Shown here piece by piece: positions 31,643 to 43,409 of a DNA stretch of 61,913 bases. The position numbers were made by a program, and so were the translations under genes. The DNA comes from Sphingobacteriia bacterium 28-36-52 (GTDB lineage Bacteria > Bacteroidota > Bacteroidia > Chitinophagales > Chitinophagaceae), in contig NCGN01000012.1 in assembly GCA_002281575.1 (NCBI GenBank), forward strand, positions 1 through 61,913, given 5' to 3'. Each line of letters opens with the position of its first letter. Positions within the stretch are counted from its first letter, which is position 1. The notes below the pieces were generated by a model, which made no database searches, was not told where the DNA came from, and worked only from the letters and a program-made list of their open reading frames with translations.

Positions 31643-32680
31643 ATGCGCTTCAGAAGCCTTAAATTTTGCTTAGCTTATACTACTCCTATTCTAGTGCTAT
31701 GGTCTATATATTCGGAGAATTTATGGTCTTACACTGCTATTGTTTTCACTTTTGTAATTGTTCCATTCATTGAATTGTTTACCAAGGGAAGTACCCAAAA
31801 CCTAGATAAAATAGAAGAAGAAATAGCCAAAGAAGATCCGCTATACGATTGGATTTTATCTGGACTGGTGCCAGTTCAATATTTTATTTTAGGATATTTT
31901 CTTTATCAAATTAGCAACGAAGCGCATCCCTTTTATTACAAGATTGGGGCAACATTGGCTTTTGGAATTTCCTGTGGCATTTTAGGCATTAATGCGGCAC
32001 ATGAGCTGGGACATAGAACCAGTAAGTATGAGCAATTCATGAGTAAAATGCTTTTATTGACTACACTCTACATGCACTTTTTCATTGAACACAATCGAGG
32101 GCACCATAAAAATGTTTCCACCGACGAAGACCCCGCCTCTAGCAGAATGGGCGAAGGAGTATATCAATTTTATTTCAGGTCAATCATTGACGGATGGCAT
32201 TCTGCATGGCATTTAGAAGCTGAGCGATTAAAAAAGAAACAACTCAATTTTTGGAGTATTCATAACGAAATGTTGTTGTATCAATTAATTCAGGGTTTAC
32301 TCATCATTTCAATTGGACTATTTTTTGGAATCAATACCCTTATCTTTTTTCTAGCAGGCGCATTAATGGGAATTTTATTACTTGAAACAGTTAATTACAT
32401 TGAGCACTATGGCTTGCGTAGAAAGAAGAACGGCAATAACTATGAAAGAACAATGCCTATTCATTCTTGGAATTCAAACCACCCTATCGGAAGACTTTTA
32501 TTATTAGAATTATCAAGGCATTCAGACCACCATTACTTAGCTAGTAGAAAATACCAAACCCTTAGGCATTTTGATGAAAGCCCTCAAATGCCTACAGGTT
32601 ATCCTGGTATGATGGTGCTATCGCTGATGCCACCTCTTTGGTTTATGGTAATGAACAAAACCTTAAAAAAATACCAATAA
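31643..32680 (+). CDS. alkB: AlkB-type alkane 1-monooxygenase / fatty acid hydroxylase-like
   Basis: The 345-aa membrane protein has several helices and the full histidine set of non-haem di-iron hydroxylases: NAAHELGHRTS (H120, H124), FIEHNRGHHKNVST (H150, H154, H155), NYIEHYGLRR and LSRHSDHHYLA. The spacing matches AlkB. Family members hydroxylate the terminal carbon of n-alkanes with rubredoxin as electron donor. No rubredoxin gene is nearby, so electrons come from elsewhere. The natural substrate may be a fatty acyl chain. Confidence 0.85.
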   Translation: MRFRSLKFCLAYTTPILVLWSIYSENLWSYTAIVFTFVIVPFIELFTKGSTQNLDKIEEEIAKEDPLYDWILSGLVPVQYFILGYFLYQISNEAHPFYYKIGATLAFGISCGILGINAAHELGHRTSKYEQFMSKMLLLTTLYMHFFIEHNRGHHKNVSTDEDPASSRMGEGVYQFYFRSIIDGWHSAWHLEAERLKKKQLNFWSIHNEMLLYQLIQGLLIISIGLFFGINTLIFFLAGALMGILLLETVNYIEHYGLRRKKNGNNYERTMPIHSWNSNHPIGRLLLLELSRHSDHHYLASRKYQTLRHFDESPQMPTGYPGMMVLSLMPPLWFMVMNKTLKKYQ

Positions 32681-32714
32681 AATACCACTATAAACGGAGT
32701 GCTTAAAAGGGAAT

Positions 32715-33125
32715 TTATTTCCTAGCTATTTTAAAAATTAATTGAGCCTTATTAGTTGGAGTTGTTAATGAAGTTATATCTACAGTTGAAGTATACAAAT
32801 TTCCTGCTATTAAACTTGCAAGCTGCAAATCAACTGAAGTTATTGAACTAGATGAAGTTTGAGTAGATTGTGAAAAAACGACCGAATTGTCTAAATCATT
32901 TTTTACAGATATATCAACTTTTACACCATTCTTTGGCGGCTTTGATGTAATCAACAATTTAAAACTGTACGTACTCGATAAGGCACCAATCACATCAGAA
33001 CCAAATATTGGATTAGAAGAAACCCTTAAAGTTTCCTCTGGAGGTTCTACTTCAGCTTTTTTCTTACAGCTCACCAATCCGATAACTATAGACAATACTA
33101 ATAAAATAGAAGTTACTTTTTTCAT
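32715..33125 (-). CDS. Hypothetical lipoprotein
   Basis: The 136-aa protein has a lipoprotein signal (VIGLVSCKKKAEVE, cysteine near 21) and a beta-rich remainder with alternating polar residues, for example KLLITSKPPKNGVKVDISVK. It starts 10 bp after the stop of the large T9SS protein on the same strand and is probably co-transcribed. No family recognised. Confidence 0.6.
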   Translation of the reverse strand: MKKVTSILLVLSIVIGLVSCKKKAEVEPPEETLRVSSNPIFGSDVIGALSSTYSFKLLITSKPPKNGVKVDISVKNDLDNSVVFSQSTQTSSSSITSVDLQLASLIAGNLYTSTVDITSLTTPTNKAQLIFKIARK

Positions 33126-33135
33126 TTGATTAAAA

Positions 33136-36100
33136 TCATTGTTTAATAATTTGTTTGCTTTCTTGTTTCATCGTTTTGCTATTGGTTAGCAAAATGGTAT
33201 ATGCTCCATTACTATAATTACTAAAATTAATCAGCACAGACTTTGTAAATGAGTTGCTCATTACACGTCTACCCTTTGAATCAAAAATTTGGTAATTAAT
33301 TTTTTGAATGGTTGATCCAGCGTCAATAAAAATATTGTCTTTAACGGGATTAGGATAAATGCGATAGTCTCCAGAAGCATTGGTTGTATTTACCACACTG
33401 GTTACCAAATAAAAGTAGCTATCACTCATTGGGCTAGCACATCCATTCACCGTTACTCGGACAGTATAATTTCCACTCGTTAGAGGACGATAAGTTTGGC
33501 TAGTTGCACCTGCAACTGAGCTAGCTTCTCTAAACCATTGATTACCTGCATTGGCACTGCTTACTAAGTCGGCTCCTGTTTGGGTAATGGTAGGCTTAGC
33601 AGGAGTTGCTGTTAAAGTAACCGTTATTCCGCTGGCACTTATAGAAGCACAACTAGATGCATTGGTTACACTTACCGTATAAACTCCAGCTTGATTAGCC
33701 GTATAGGTTTGATTGGTTGCACCACTGATAGGTGTACCATCTTTTAACCATTGATTACCAGCAGTTGCACTTGAACTCAACACAACTGACCCACCAGTAC
33801 ACAAACTGGTTGCAGTTGAAGCAGTAATGGTTGGAACCGCAGGCAATGCATTTACTGTTACAGCTGAAGCAGCACTCGCAGCGCTTTCGCAATTAGAAGC
33901 ATTGGTAACTTTTACAGTGTAACTTCCTGATTGGGAAGCTGTATAACTTGCATTAGTAGCGCCACTAATGAGGGCACCGTCCTTATACCATTGGTTACCC
34001 GAAGCACTACTAGAATTTAATACCACTGAACCACCTGTACAAAAACTGGTTGCAGTTGAAGCGGTAATTGTAGGCGTAGCAGGCAATGGGTTGATGGTAA
34101 CAGTTAATGCAGCACGTGGGCTTTCGCAATTTGAGCCTGCATTAAATTGACTCACATAATAAATAGTTTGTCCAGCTGTGCTACTGCTTGGTGTAGGTGC
34201 TGTTGTAGCAGCTGTTCCACCTGTTGCATTGGTGCCATACCAACGCAGTGTATTACCAGATAATGCTGTAGCTGACAATATAGAAGTAGTAGCGCTTTGA
34301 CATAAAGTAATATTGGTTACGGATGGTGCTGCAATTGAACAGGTTTCCAAACTAAAAATACTGATTCCAACTTCTTCGGACAAATCCATATCTCTACTCA
34401 AAACAATAATTCGTTTACCATCTTCTGACCAATAAGCCCACTGCACTTGTTCACCGCCAGAATTTGTTAAGTCTAAACTATCATAATAATTGCTCTTGCC
34501 TTCAACATCTACTAATTTATCCCCAATATCATTCATAATAGAAACAGCATTATCACCATATTGTCCATTGGTTACTTGAACTCGATCGGCCTGCATTAAA
34601 TATTTACCATCTGGCGAGAATGCAGCAACTCCCGCCCTTCCAGTATGCCCTAAAAAATTACCATTATCGGTTCTAAAAATATAGCCGCCGAAAGTAGCCA
34701 TGCGATTGGCATCTGGTGTAAATGACACATCAAATAAACCTGTATACTTTGTCCATATAACTGCGCCAGTAGCAGCATTAACAATAGTTTGATCCTTTGA
34801 TTTAGTTCCTGTTCCAATGTATAAGCCATCCTTACTAACAGTTAAACCATTAATAAAACCCCAGCCTCCTGTAAAAGCTTTCCAAACCAATGTTGCAGTT
34901 TGTTTATCTGCAGATAAATTATACCTATATAAGTTGCCATCTCCTGTACTAATAACAATAGCACTATTATTCTCAATCCAAACTAATTCACGATTTTGGC
35001 CATAACTAGTAAATCCAAATTTGTTTAAAACTAACTTTTTGGTAGTCATATCATACACATGGAATGTTCCATTTTGGTCCCCAATGGCCAAATGCTTGGC
35101 ATCAGAAGAGAATTTAATATTCCTACTTTGAATCCCAAAAATGGTATCATATACTGCACCATCGGCGCCATTTAATATGGCAATAAAATCTCCACCTCTA
35201 TTCCCATTTAAAGGGGTAGGGCCTATCATTCCATTACTAGCAACAGCTACAAACTTGCCATCTGATGTCATATCACCACCCCACGCTTCCCAGCCAATAT
35301 CTTTCGTCCACTGAATATTGCCATCAAAATCAATTTTATATAATCTACTCGCATTTTTGGCAGATGAAGTAGTCGCCCAGTTTTCTTGCCCTGGGATACA
35401 AACAAAACTTTTAGTTGTTTCTGAAACCGCACCACGCCAAAATCCTGTTTTTGTTTTAATTGATTTAATTAATCGAACTGTAAAAGGAGATGTAGCAATG
35501 GTTTCTTCAGCCAAACTAAAAGTGTTTACCGCTTGGGCAGTATCTAATTTAAAATACTCTGATTTCTTACCAGGTTTCCGAATTTTTACATACCAATCAT
35601 TCCGAAGGGCCAATTTAAAATCAAATGTATAAGGTGTGTTACTGCCATTTCCTGCTTGCACCAACGTATTTTGAAAGAGATTGGTAGCTTGTTGTGGTCC
35701 ACCAGCTTCTGTAAACAATTCTAAATTAAAATTCCCAGCTGATTTAGCATTTAATGCCAACCTGATTGCTTTATTACCTGAGCGATAAAGCTGTACTGTA
35801 TCATCATTTACAAATTGTATATCAACAGGAAAATCTAAAACAGTTGCAGCATTTTTTGGATAAGGCCCTTGCAAATCCCCTTGATTTTCTGAAAATAAAA
35901 AATGCATTTTATAAGTTTTACTTGTTCCAGATTGAGGCGGTATATTGCCCATTCTGTCTTCATAAACACCTTGTGTCCAAGTTTGCGCAAAACTTTGTTG
36001 ACCAACTGGCACTTGTATAGCACCTCCATTGGGGAAAGTTGCAAAACCAAATTCGCCATGCAAGTTTCTTTGTGTACTAGGGGCTGTAAACCCTTCTATA

Positions 36101-36297
36101 AATAAGTCGAAATAAATGGGCAAAGCAGCATTATTGCTGATATTCTCAATACGTAATTTGGTATTTTGATTGGCATCCATTTTTTTGCTGATGCTAGTTT
36201 TACCAATATAACTGATTCTATAACCATTCCAATTGACTTGTTGGGCTTGTGCATATTGAAAAAGAAAAATAGATAGAAGGGTAAAGATCCATTTCAT
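33136..36297 (-). CDS. Large T9SS-exported protein: beta-propeller, Ig-like repeats, sorting domain
   Basis: Starting at the ATG at 36297 (signal peptide MKWIFTLLSIFLFQYAQAQQ) the protein has about 1053 residues. After an N-terminal beta-rich region (TAPSTQRNLHGEFGFATFPN) comes a WD40/PQQ-like propeller: IDFDGNIQWTKDIGWEAWGG, LAIGDQNGTFHVYDMTTKKL, FSPDGKYLMQADRVQV. Three Ig-like repeats follow, the first two nearly identical (PTITASTATS, CTGGSVVL, GNQW.KDG..ISGATN). The end is a type IX sorting domain (YRIYPNPVKDNIFIDAGS, ending ESKQIIKQ). An upstream extension of the frame is AT-rich and lacks a better start. It is exported by T9SS and attached or released at the surface. Confidence 0.83.
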   Translation of the reverse strand: MKWIFTLLSIFLFQYAQAQQVNWNGYRISYIGKTSISKKMDANQNTKLRIENISNNAALPIYFDLFIEGFTAPSTQRNLHGEFGFATFPNGGAIQVPVGQQSFAQTWTQGVYEDRMGNIPPQSGTSKTYKMHFLFSENQGDLQGPYPKNAATVLDFPVDIQFVNDDTVQLYRSGNKAIRLALNAKSAGNFNLELFTEAGGPQQATNLFQNTLVQAGNGSNTPYTFDFKLALRNDWYVKIRKPGKKSEYFKLDTAQAVNTFSLAEETIATSPFTVRLIKSIKTKTGFWRGAVSETTKSFVCIPGQENWATTSSAKNASRLYKIDFDGNIQWTKDIGWEAWGGDMTSDGKFVAVASNGMIGPTPLNGNRGGDFIAILNGADGAVYDTIFGIQSRNIKFSSDAKHLAIGDQNGTFHVYDMTTKKLVLNKFGFTSYGQNRELVWIENNSAIVISTGDGNLYRYNLSADKQTATLVWKAFTGGWGFINGLTVSKDGLYIGTGTKSKDQTIVNAATGAVIWTKYTGLFDVSFTPDANRMATFGGYIFRTDNGNFLGHTGRAGVAAFSPDGKYLMQADRVQVTNGQYGDNAVSIMNDIGDKLVDVEGKSNYYDSLDLTNSGGEQVQWAYWSEDGKRIIVLSRDMDLSEEVGISIFSLETCSIAAPSVTNITLCQSATTSILSATALSGNTLRWYGTNATGGTAATTAPTPSSSTAGQTIYYVSQFNAGSNCESPRAALTVTINPLPATPTITASTATSFCTGGSVVLNSSSASGNQWYKDGALISGATNASYTASQSGSYTVKVTNASNCESAASAASAVTVNALPAVPTITASTATSLCTGGSVVLSSSATAGNQWLKDGTPISGATNQTYTANQAGVYTVSVTNASSCASISASGITVTLTATPAKPTITQTGADLVSSANAGNQWFREASSVAGATSQTYRPLTSGNYTVRVTVNGCASPMSDSYFYLVTSVVNTTNASGDYRIYPNPVKDNIFIDAGSTIQKINYQIFDSKGRRVMSNSFTKSVLINFSNYSNGAYTILLTNSKTMKQESKQIIKQ

Positions 36298-36433
36298 TAG
36301 GGCAAAATTTAAGTTGTCGGTACTATGTACAATTTTGGGTATACAGATTAAAAAATAAATATATAAATAAAAATAATTTTGTAAAAAAATGTTAATGTAG
36401 AAAAATCCGCATAATCTATAGCTATTTGGGAAA

Positions 36434-36463
36434 TAAAAAAGCCCCGAGTAAACTCGAGGCTTT
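36434..36463 (-). terminator. katG terminator
   Basis: AGCCCCGAG (36440-36448) pairs with CTCGAGGCT (36453-36461) with one mismatch and a four-base loop; read on the minus strand it is followed by a run of six or seven Ts. It lies 20 bp downstream of the katG stop. Confidence 0.85.
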
Positions 36464-36483
36464 GAAAATAACACAACTAAAAT

Positions 36484-38721
<2,238 letters not shown>

Positions 38722-38742
38722 TTACGGTTTATAATTAGAGTG

Positions 38743-38750
38743 CAAAATTA
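38743..38750 (-). promoter_or_regulatory. katG promoter -7 element
   Basis: On the minus strand TAATTTTG matches the Bacteroidota -7 consensus TAnnTTTG, 36 bp upstream of the katG start. A clear -33 TTTG is not seen at the usual distance, so the site may need an activator. Confidence 0.45.
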
Positions 38751-38802
38751 CACCTAAACTTGCATTATCAGTGTTTATTTTAATTGAAAAATTGGGTTCA
38801 AA

Positions 38803-40050
38803 ATGCATCATTCATTTTTACTATTTCTATTAACTTTTGCGGCTTTTTGCACAACAAATGCTCAACAAAAAAAGTTGAAAATTGTTTTCGTTATTGCCGA
38901 TGGAATTCCCGCTGATTTAATAGAAAAATCGTCAAAGCCCAACTTGAATAAAATTATTGCCCATGGTTTTTATAAAAGAGCTTTTGTTGGGGGGATTAAA
39001 AACGCCTACAATCAAACCCCCACTATTTCTGCGCCGGGCTATAATAACTTAATTACCGGCACATGGGCCAACAAACATCAGGTAGTAGACAATAATATCA
39101 AGAACCCTAATTATAATTATTACACCATCTTCCGATATTTAAAAGAACAATATCCGAAAAAAACAACAGCGGTTTTTTCAACTTGGCAAGACAACCGCAC
39201 CAAACTTATTGGAGACCAATTACCAGAAACGGGCAGCTTTAAAATAGACTATGCTTTTGATGGCTATGAATTAGACACTTTACAATTTCCACACGACAAA
39301 CTTGCCAACTATACGCATTTAATTGACCAATACGTAATTACCAAAGCCGATAGTACCATTCGCTTTGCAGCCCCTGATTTATCTTGGATTTATTTACAAC
39401 ATACCGACGATATTGGGCATCGTTTTGGGAATAGTCCTCAAATGGAAAAAGCCATAGCCTATTTAGATCAACAGATGGGGACTATTTGGGATGCCATTCA
39501 ATACAGAGAACAAAATTTTAAAGAAGAATGGCTCTTCATTATTACTACCGATCATGGAAGAGACGCTGTTACGGGAAAAAATCATGGTGGTCAATCGGAT
39601 GCAGAAAGAACCACTTGGATGATTGCAAATAGTAAAAACACAAATGAATATTTTCAACAAAACACACCAGCTATTGTAGACTTATTACCAACCATGGCAA
39701 GATTTCAAAAGATTTCGATTCCTACAATGAACAAATACGAATTAGATGGAGTGCCAATGATTGGTGATGTATCAATATCCCACCCCACTGTTGAAATGAA
39801 GCAGGATAGTTTAATTGTACATTGGAAAGCTTATGAGAAAAATACTAAAGTCAATATCTTAATCAGCTATACTAATTTGTTTAAAACAGGAAATGCAGAT
39901 GCTTATGAAAAGCTTGGCAACACTAGAGTTCAAGAAGAACGTTTTGCATTTAAACTACCTTCAGAATATAGTTTTGCTAAAATTGTTTTAGAAGGGAAGC
40001 ACAATACAATCAATACATACTGGATTCACAACTACGCAGCGCCCAAATAA
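38803..40050 (+). CDS. Alkaline phosphatase-superfamily phosphodiesterase (ENPP-like)
   Basis: The 415-aa exported protein (signal peptide to about TTNAQ) has the nucleotide pyrophosphatase/phosphodiesterase core: [17 protein letters not shown] with the first metal aspartate, [19 protein letters not shown] with the nucleophilic threonine or serine, [12 protein letters not shown] and [10 protein letters not shown] as metal ligands. It probably hydrolyses phosphodiesters in the periplasm. It is divergent from katG with 96 bp between the starts. Confidence 0.83.
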   Translation: MHHSFLLFLLTFAAFCTTNAQQKKLKIVFVIADGIPADLIEKSSKPNLNKIIAHGFYKRAFVGGIKNAYNQTPTISAPGYNNLITGTWANKHQVVDNNIKNPNYNYYTIFRYLKEQYPKKTTAVFSTWQDNRTKLIGDQLPETGSFKIDYAFDGYELDTLQFPHDKLANYTHLIDQYVITKADSTIRFAAPDLSWIYLQHTDDIGHRFGNSPQMEKAIAYLDQQMGTIWDAIQYREQNFKEEWLFIITTDHGRDAVTGKNHGGQSDAERTTWMIANSKNTNEYFQQNTPAIVDLLPTMARFQKISIPTMNKYELDGVPMIGDVSISHPTVEMKQDSLIVHWKAYEKNTKVNILISYTNLFKTGNADAYEKLGNTRVQEERFAFKLPSEYSFAKIVLEGKHNTINTYWIHNYAAPK

Positions 40051-40064
40051 TTTTAGGCAGCATG

Positions 40065-40844
40065 CTATCGAATATTATGTAAATATTCACTGCCTACTTT
40101 TCCGTAATTATCGTTTAAATGTGCAGTTACTAAAGCATTTACTACACGGGATTCTTTTTGTGAACTGTATTTTTTAATGAGGGCTACCTGCCGATTAATC
40201 TCACTCAGTGAAGCAACAACTGGAACAAATTCAGCCAACACATCATTTTTTAATACCCCATATTCATAGTGTTGATAGCAAAACTTAACCTTCTGCCCTT
40301 CGGCTAATTGATCAACATTACTGATAACGGTTTGATTAAAATAAATTCCCCTATCAGATGCAGGTATTTTTCTAACTATAACTGCCCCGTCTTTTTCCCA
40401 TTGTAAGTAGAAAAAATTTTGAACATCTAATTTATAAAATGGAATAATTTTTAGAGGCAACCCTGTTACCAACAATACTCGGTAATTGGTTTCAGGTGAA
40501 TGAAAATAGGTCCGAGGATTATAGCCTTCATAATTGATAGGCCTCGAAACAATTTTATATTCACTAGAAATAGATACTGCTTGGTCTTTTACACTTAAAT
40601 CTTTACCCGCCGACTTCGGGGTAATTTCTAATCTTCCCTTTTTAGGATGAATCAATACCAATTTAGAGTTGGCATCTCTCAAGATTAATTTATCTGTAGG
40701 CTTAAGCATATCGCCCATACGAACGCCTCGATTGGATACGGTATTGATTGCGCCTCCCTTAATATAAATAACATAAAAATTATCTTCTTGCATAAAGCTT
40801 GAACCCATCACCAATATCACTAATGCAAACAATAGTCTTTTCAT
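40065..40844 (-). CDS. Hypothetical exported protein
   Basis: The 259-aa protein has a signal peptide (MKRLLFALVILVMGSSFMQ) and an N-terminal part resembling a small beta-barrel of the FecR type: NFYVIYIKGGAINTVSNRGV, MGDMLKPTDKLILRDANSKL and KKGRLEITPKSAG. The rest has no match I recognise. It lies 33 bp after the histidine phosphatase on the same strand. Confidence 0.6.
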   Translation of the reverse strand: MKRLLFALVILVMGSSFMQEDNFYVIYIKGGAINTVSNRGVRMGDMLKPTDKLILRDANSKLVLIHPKKGRLEITPKSAGKDLSVKDQAVSISSEYKIVSRPINYEGYNPRTYFHSPETNYRVLLVTGLPLKIIPFYKLDVQNFFYLQWEKDGAVIVRKIPASDRGIYFNQTVISNVDQLAEGQKVKFCYQHYEYGVLKNDVLAEFVPVVASLSEINRQVALIKKYSSQKESRVVNALVTAHLNDNYGKVGSEYLHNIR

Positions 40845-40877
40845 CGTCTAATCATTTTCTTAATTCAAAATTACAAC

Positions 40878-41417
40878 TTAACGCATCATAGCATTACCCC
40901 CTCTATGTGATTGTCCAAACTGGTATGCTTGAACTTTAGCAGGCTTATTGCTTTCCATTTCTACCTTAAAGATATAATCATAATCTTCATCACTTAAGGC
41001 TTTAACAGGCCGTTGGCCACCCAATGCTTCAATGGTTTCTAATACTGTATTAGAATGACCTACTAATAATATGGTTTTGCCCTTTGCAGTTGCATTTAGT
41101 TGAATAGCGAAATCCGTTAAATTTCTTGGATTATATATTTCCAATGGTGCTGTAAAATGTTCCGCAGTTTGCCTGGTTCTCTTGGTATCGGTTGAATAAA
41201 TCATGGCAATTGGCTCCTTTTTAAGGTAAGCCGCTAAATCCAATGCTCTTTGTTTGCCCATTGCATTTAAAGCTGGGTTGGCCCTTGTGGCAAATGCCGT
41301 GTCTTTTTCGGCGTGCCGAACAATCCATACTGTGGTGGTTTGAGCGGCGGCTATACTCCACCCAAAAAATAAAAACACCAAGCTGGTTAACCCTTTTACT
41401 ATTTGCGTTGGTTTCAT
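40878..41417 (-). CDS. Histidine phosphatase family protein (SixA/PhoE-like), exported
   Basis: The 179-aa protein has a signal peptide (VFLFFGWSIAAAQ) and a phosphoglycerate-mutase-type phosphatase fold: VWIVRHAEKDTAFATRANPA with the catalytic histidine, STDTKRTRQTAEHF with the second arginine, and ILLVGHSNTVLETIEALGG with the second histidine. It would remove phosphate from small molecules in the periplasm. Confidence 0.85.
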   Translation of the reverse strand: MKPTQIVKGLTSLVFLFFGWSIAAAQTTTVWIVRHAEKDTAFATRANPALNAMGKQRALDLAAYLKKEPIAMIYSTDTKRTRQTAEHFTAPLEIYNPRNLTDFAIQLNATAKGKTILLVGHSNTVLETIEALGGQRPVKALSDEDYDYIFKVEMESNKPAKVQAYQFGQSHRGGNAMMR

Positions 41418-41564
41418 TTTATCGTTTTTGTTTGTATCTCTTTTCTAATTTCCGCAAAAAACCGCAAATGCCATTGATTAGACATTGAGTTGCTGCAAGT
41501 TCTTGCAAAACAGCAATTTATTCATTAAATATAATTAAACTTGCAGCTTAACAAGTTAATTATT

Positions 41565-43403
41565 ATGTGTGGAATTGTTGGTTATATAGGGCCAAGAGAG
41601 GCTTATCCTATTGTATTAAAAGGGCTGAAAAGGTTGGAATACCGCGGTTATGATAGTTCCGGTGTTGCTTTATTACACAATCATCATATTAACGTTTACA
41701 AGAAAAAAGGTAAAGTTGCCGAATTAGAAGAAGCAACTATTGGGCAAGATGTGCACGCACATATTGGCATTGGCCATACTCGTTGGGCTACCCACGGTGA
41801 ACCCAGCGATAGAAACGCCCACCCACACCAGTCTCAAAGTGGTGATTTGGCCATGATTCATAATGGCATCATTGAGAACTATACCCAAATTAAAAAGGAA
41901 CTTGAATCGAAGGGTTATCATTTTAAAAGTGATACCGATACCGAGGTTTTGTTGAATTTTATTGAAGACATCAAAATCAATAACAGCTGTACCCTGGAAG
42001 AAGCACTTCGCATTGCTTTAAAACGTATTGTGGGTGCTTATTGTATTCTATTGATTTCAAAAGACGAGCCCGACACCATTATTGCTGCTCGTAAAGGAAG
42101 CCCATTGGTAATTGGTATTGGCAAAGGCGAACATTTTTTAGCGAGTGATGCTTCTCCTATTATTGAGTACACCAAAGAAGTAGTGTACGTGAACGATTAT
42201 GAAATTGCGATTGTTAAGCCCGACGAATTAATTCTAAAGAACTTAGGTAATGAAAAGCAAACACCTTTTATTACGAAGCTAGACATGGAATTGGCGGCTA
42301 TTGAAAAAGGCGGTTATGATCATTTCATGCTCAAAGAAATTCATGAGCAACCCAATACCATTCACGATTGTTTAAGAGGTCGTTTATTGCCCCAGAGTTT
42401 GCAAATCATGATGGGTGGTATTGAAAATAATATGGAGGCTTTCATTAATGCCAATCGCATTATGATTGTTGCTTGTGGTACCAGTTGGCACGCTGGTTTA
42501 GTGGCTGAATATTTAATTGAAGAATTCTGCAGAATTCCTGTGGAAGTAGAATATGCTTCTGAATTCCGTTATAGAAATCCGGTGATTCACAAAGGAGATG
42601 TTATCATTGCCATTTCTCAAAGTGGCGAAACGGCTGATACCTTGGTTGCTTTAGAAAGTGCCAAAGAAAAAGGCGCATTTATTTTTGGTGTGGTAAATGC
42701 GGTTGGCAGCAGTATTGCTCGTTTAAGCCATGCTGGTGCGTATACACATAGTGGCCCTGAAATTGGGGTGGCTAGTACCAAAGCGTTCACTGGTCAGTTG
42801 GCAGTGCTCATGATGATGGCATTAAAAATTGGTTATGCTAAAGGCACTTTATCTAAAGAGCGTTACACACAATTGATGCACGATTTAGAAAGCATTCCTG
42901 AAAAGATAAAAGAGATTCTTGCAGATACTTCTAATATTGAGCGCATTGCAGAAAAATACAAAGATGCTGCAGACTTTTTATTCTTAGGAAGAGGATACAA
43001 CTTCCCTGTTGCTTTAGAAGGTGCATTGAAATTAAAAGAGATTTCTTATATACACGCAGAAGGATATCCTGCTGCTGAAATGAAGCATGGTCCTATTGCA
43101 TTAGTAGATGAAAAATTGCCTGTTGTTTTTGTGGCTACTAAAGATTCTTATTACGAGAAAATTGTTTCGAACGTTCAAGAAATTAAAGCACGGAAAGGAA
43201 AAGTGATTGCGGTAGCTACTGTTGGCGACGAAATCATTCCTGGTATGGCTGATGATGTCATGTTTGTTCCAGATGCAGACGAAGCAATTGCTCCCCTATT
43301 AAGTGTAGTTCCCCTCCAGCTACTGAGCTATTATGTTGGTCTGTACAAAGGACTGGATGTAGACAAGCCTAGAAATTTAGCTAAGAGTGTAACTGTTGAA
43401 TAA
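41565..43403 (+). CDS. glmS: Glutamine-fructose-6-phosphate aminotransferase (isomerising)
   Basis: The start is the ATG at 41565, since the mature enzyme needs cysteine directly after Met (MCGIVGYIGPREAYPIVL); an in-frame ATG at 41541 would bury it. The class II amidotransferase domain (GHTRWATHGEPSDRNAHPH, HNGIIENY) is followed by two SIS sugar-isomerase domains (ACGTSWHAGLVAEYLIEE, ISQSGETADTL, EIGVASTKAFTGQ) and the C-terminal DKPRNLAKSVTVE. It makes glucosamine-6-phosphate for peptidoglycan and LPS. 612 aa, normal length. No glmS ribozyme is visible in the short upstream gap. DUF4954 follows within 6 bp. Confidence 0.97.
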   Translation: MCGIVGYIGPREAYPIVLKGLKRLEYRGYDSSGVALLHNHHINVYKKKGKVAELEEATIGQDVHAHIGIGHTRWATHGEPSDRNAHPHQSQSGDLAMIHNGIIENYTQIKKELESKGYHFKSDTDTEVLLNFIEDIKINNSCTLEEALRIALKRIVGAYCILLISKDEPDTIIAARKGSPLVIGIGKGEHFLASDASPIIEYTKEVVYVNDYEIAIVKPDELILKNLGNEKQTPFITKLDMELAAIEKGGYDHFMLKEIHEQPNTIHDCLRGRLLPQSLQIMMGGIENNMEAFINANRIMIVACGTSWHAGLVAEYLIEEFCRIPVEVEYASEFRYRNPVIHKGDVIIAISQSGETADTLVALESAKEKGAFIFGVVNAVGSSIARLSHAGAYTHSGPEIGVASTKAFTGQLAVLMMMALKIGYAKGTLSKERYTQLMHDLESIPEKIKEILADTSNIERIAEKYKDAADFLFLGRGYNFPVALEGALKLKEISYIHAEGYPAAEMKHGPIALVDEKLPVVFVATKDSYYEKIVSNVQEIKARKGKVIAVATVGDEIIPGMADDVMFVPDADEAIAPLLSVVPLQLLSYYVGLYKGLDVDKPRNLAKSVTVE

Positions 43404-43409
43404 TTAATT

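Noticed and set aside
35766..36105. Open frames opposite the T9SS protein gene
   Set aside because: They are antisense shadows of the long coding sequence on the minus strand.
41418..41564. glmS ribozyme
   Set aside because: The short upstream gap does not show the conserved ribozyme core, which is mainly a Firmicutes feature.
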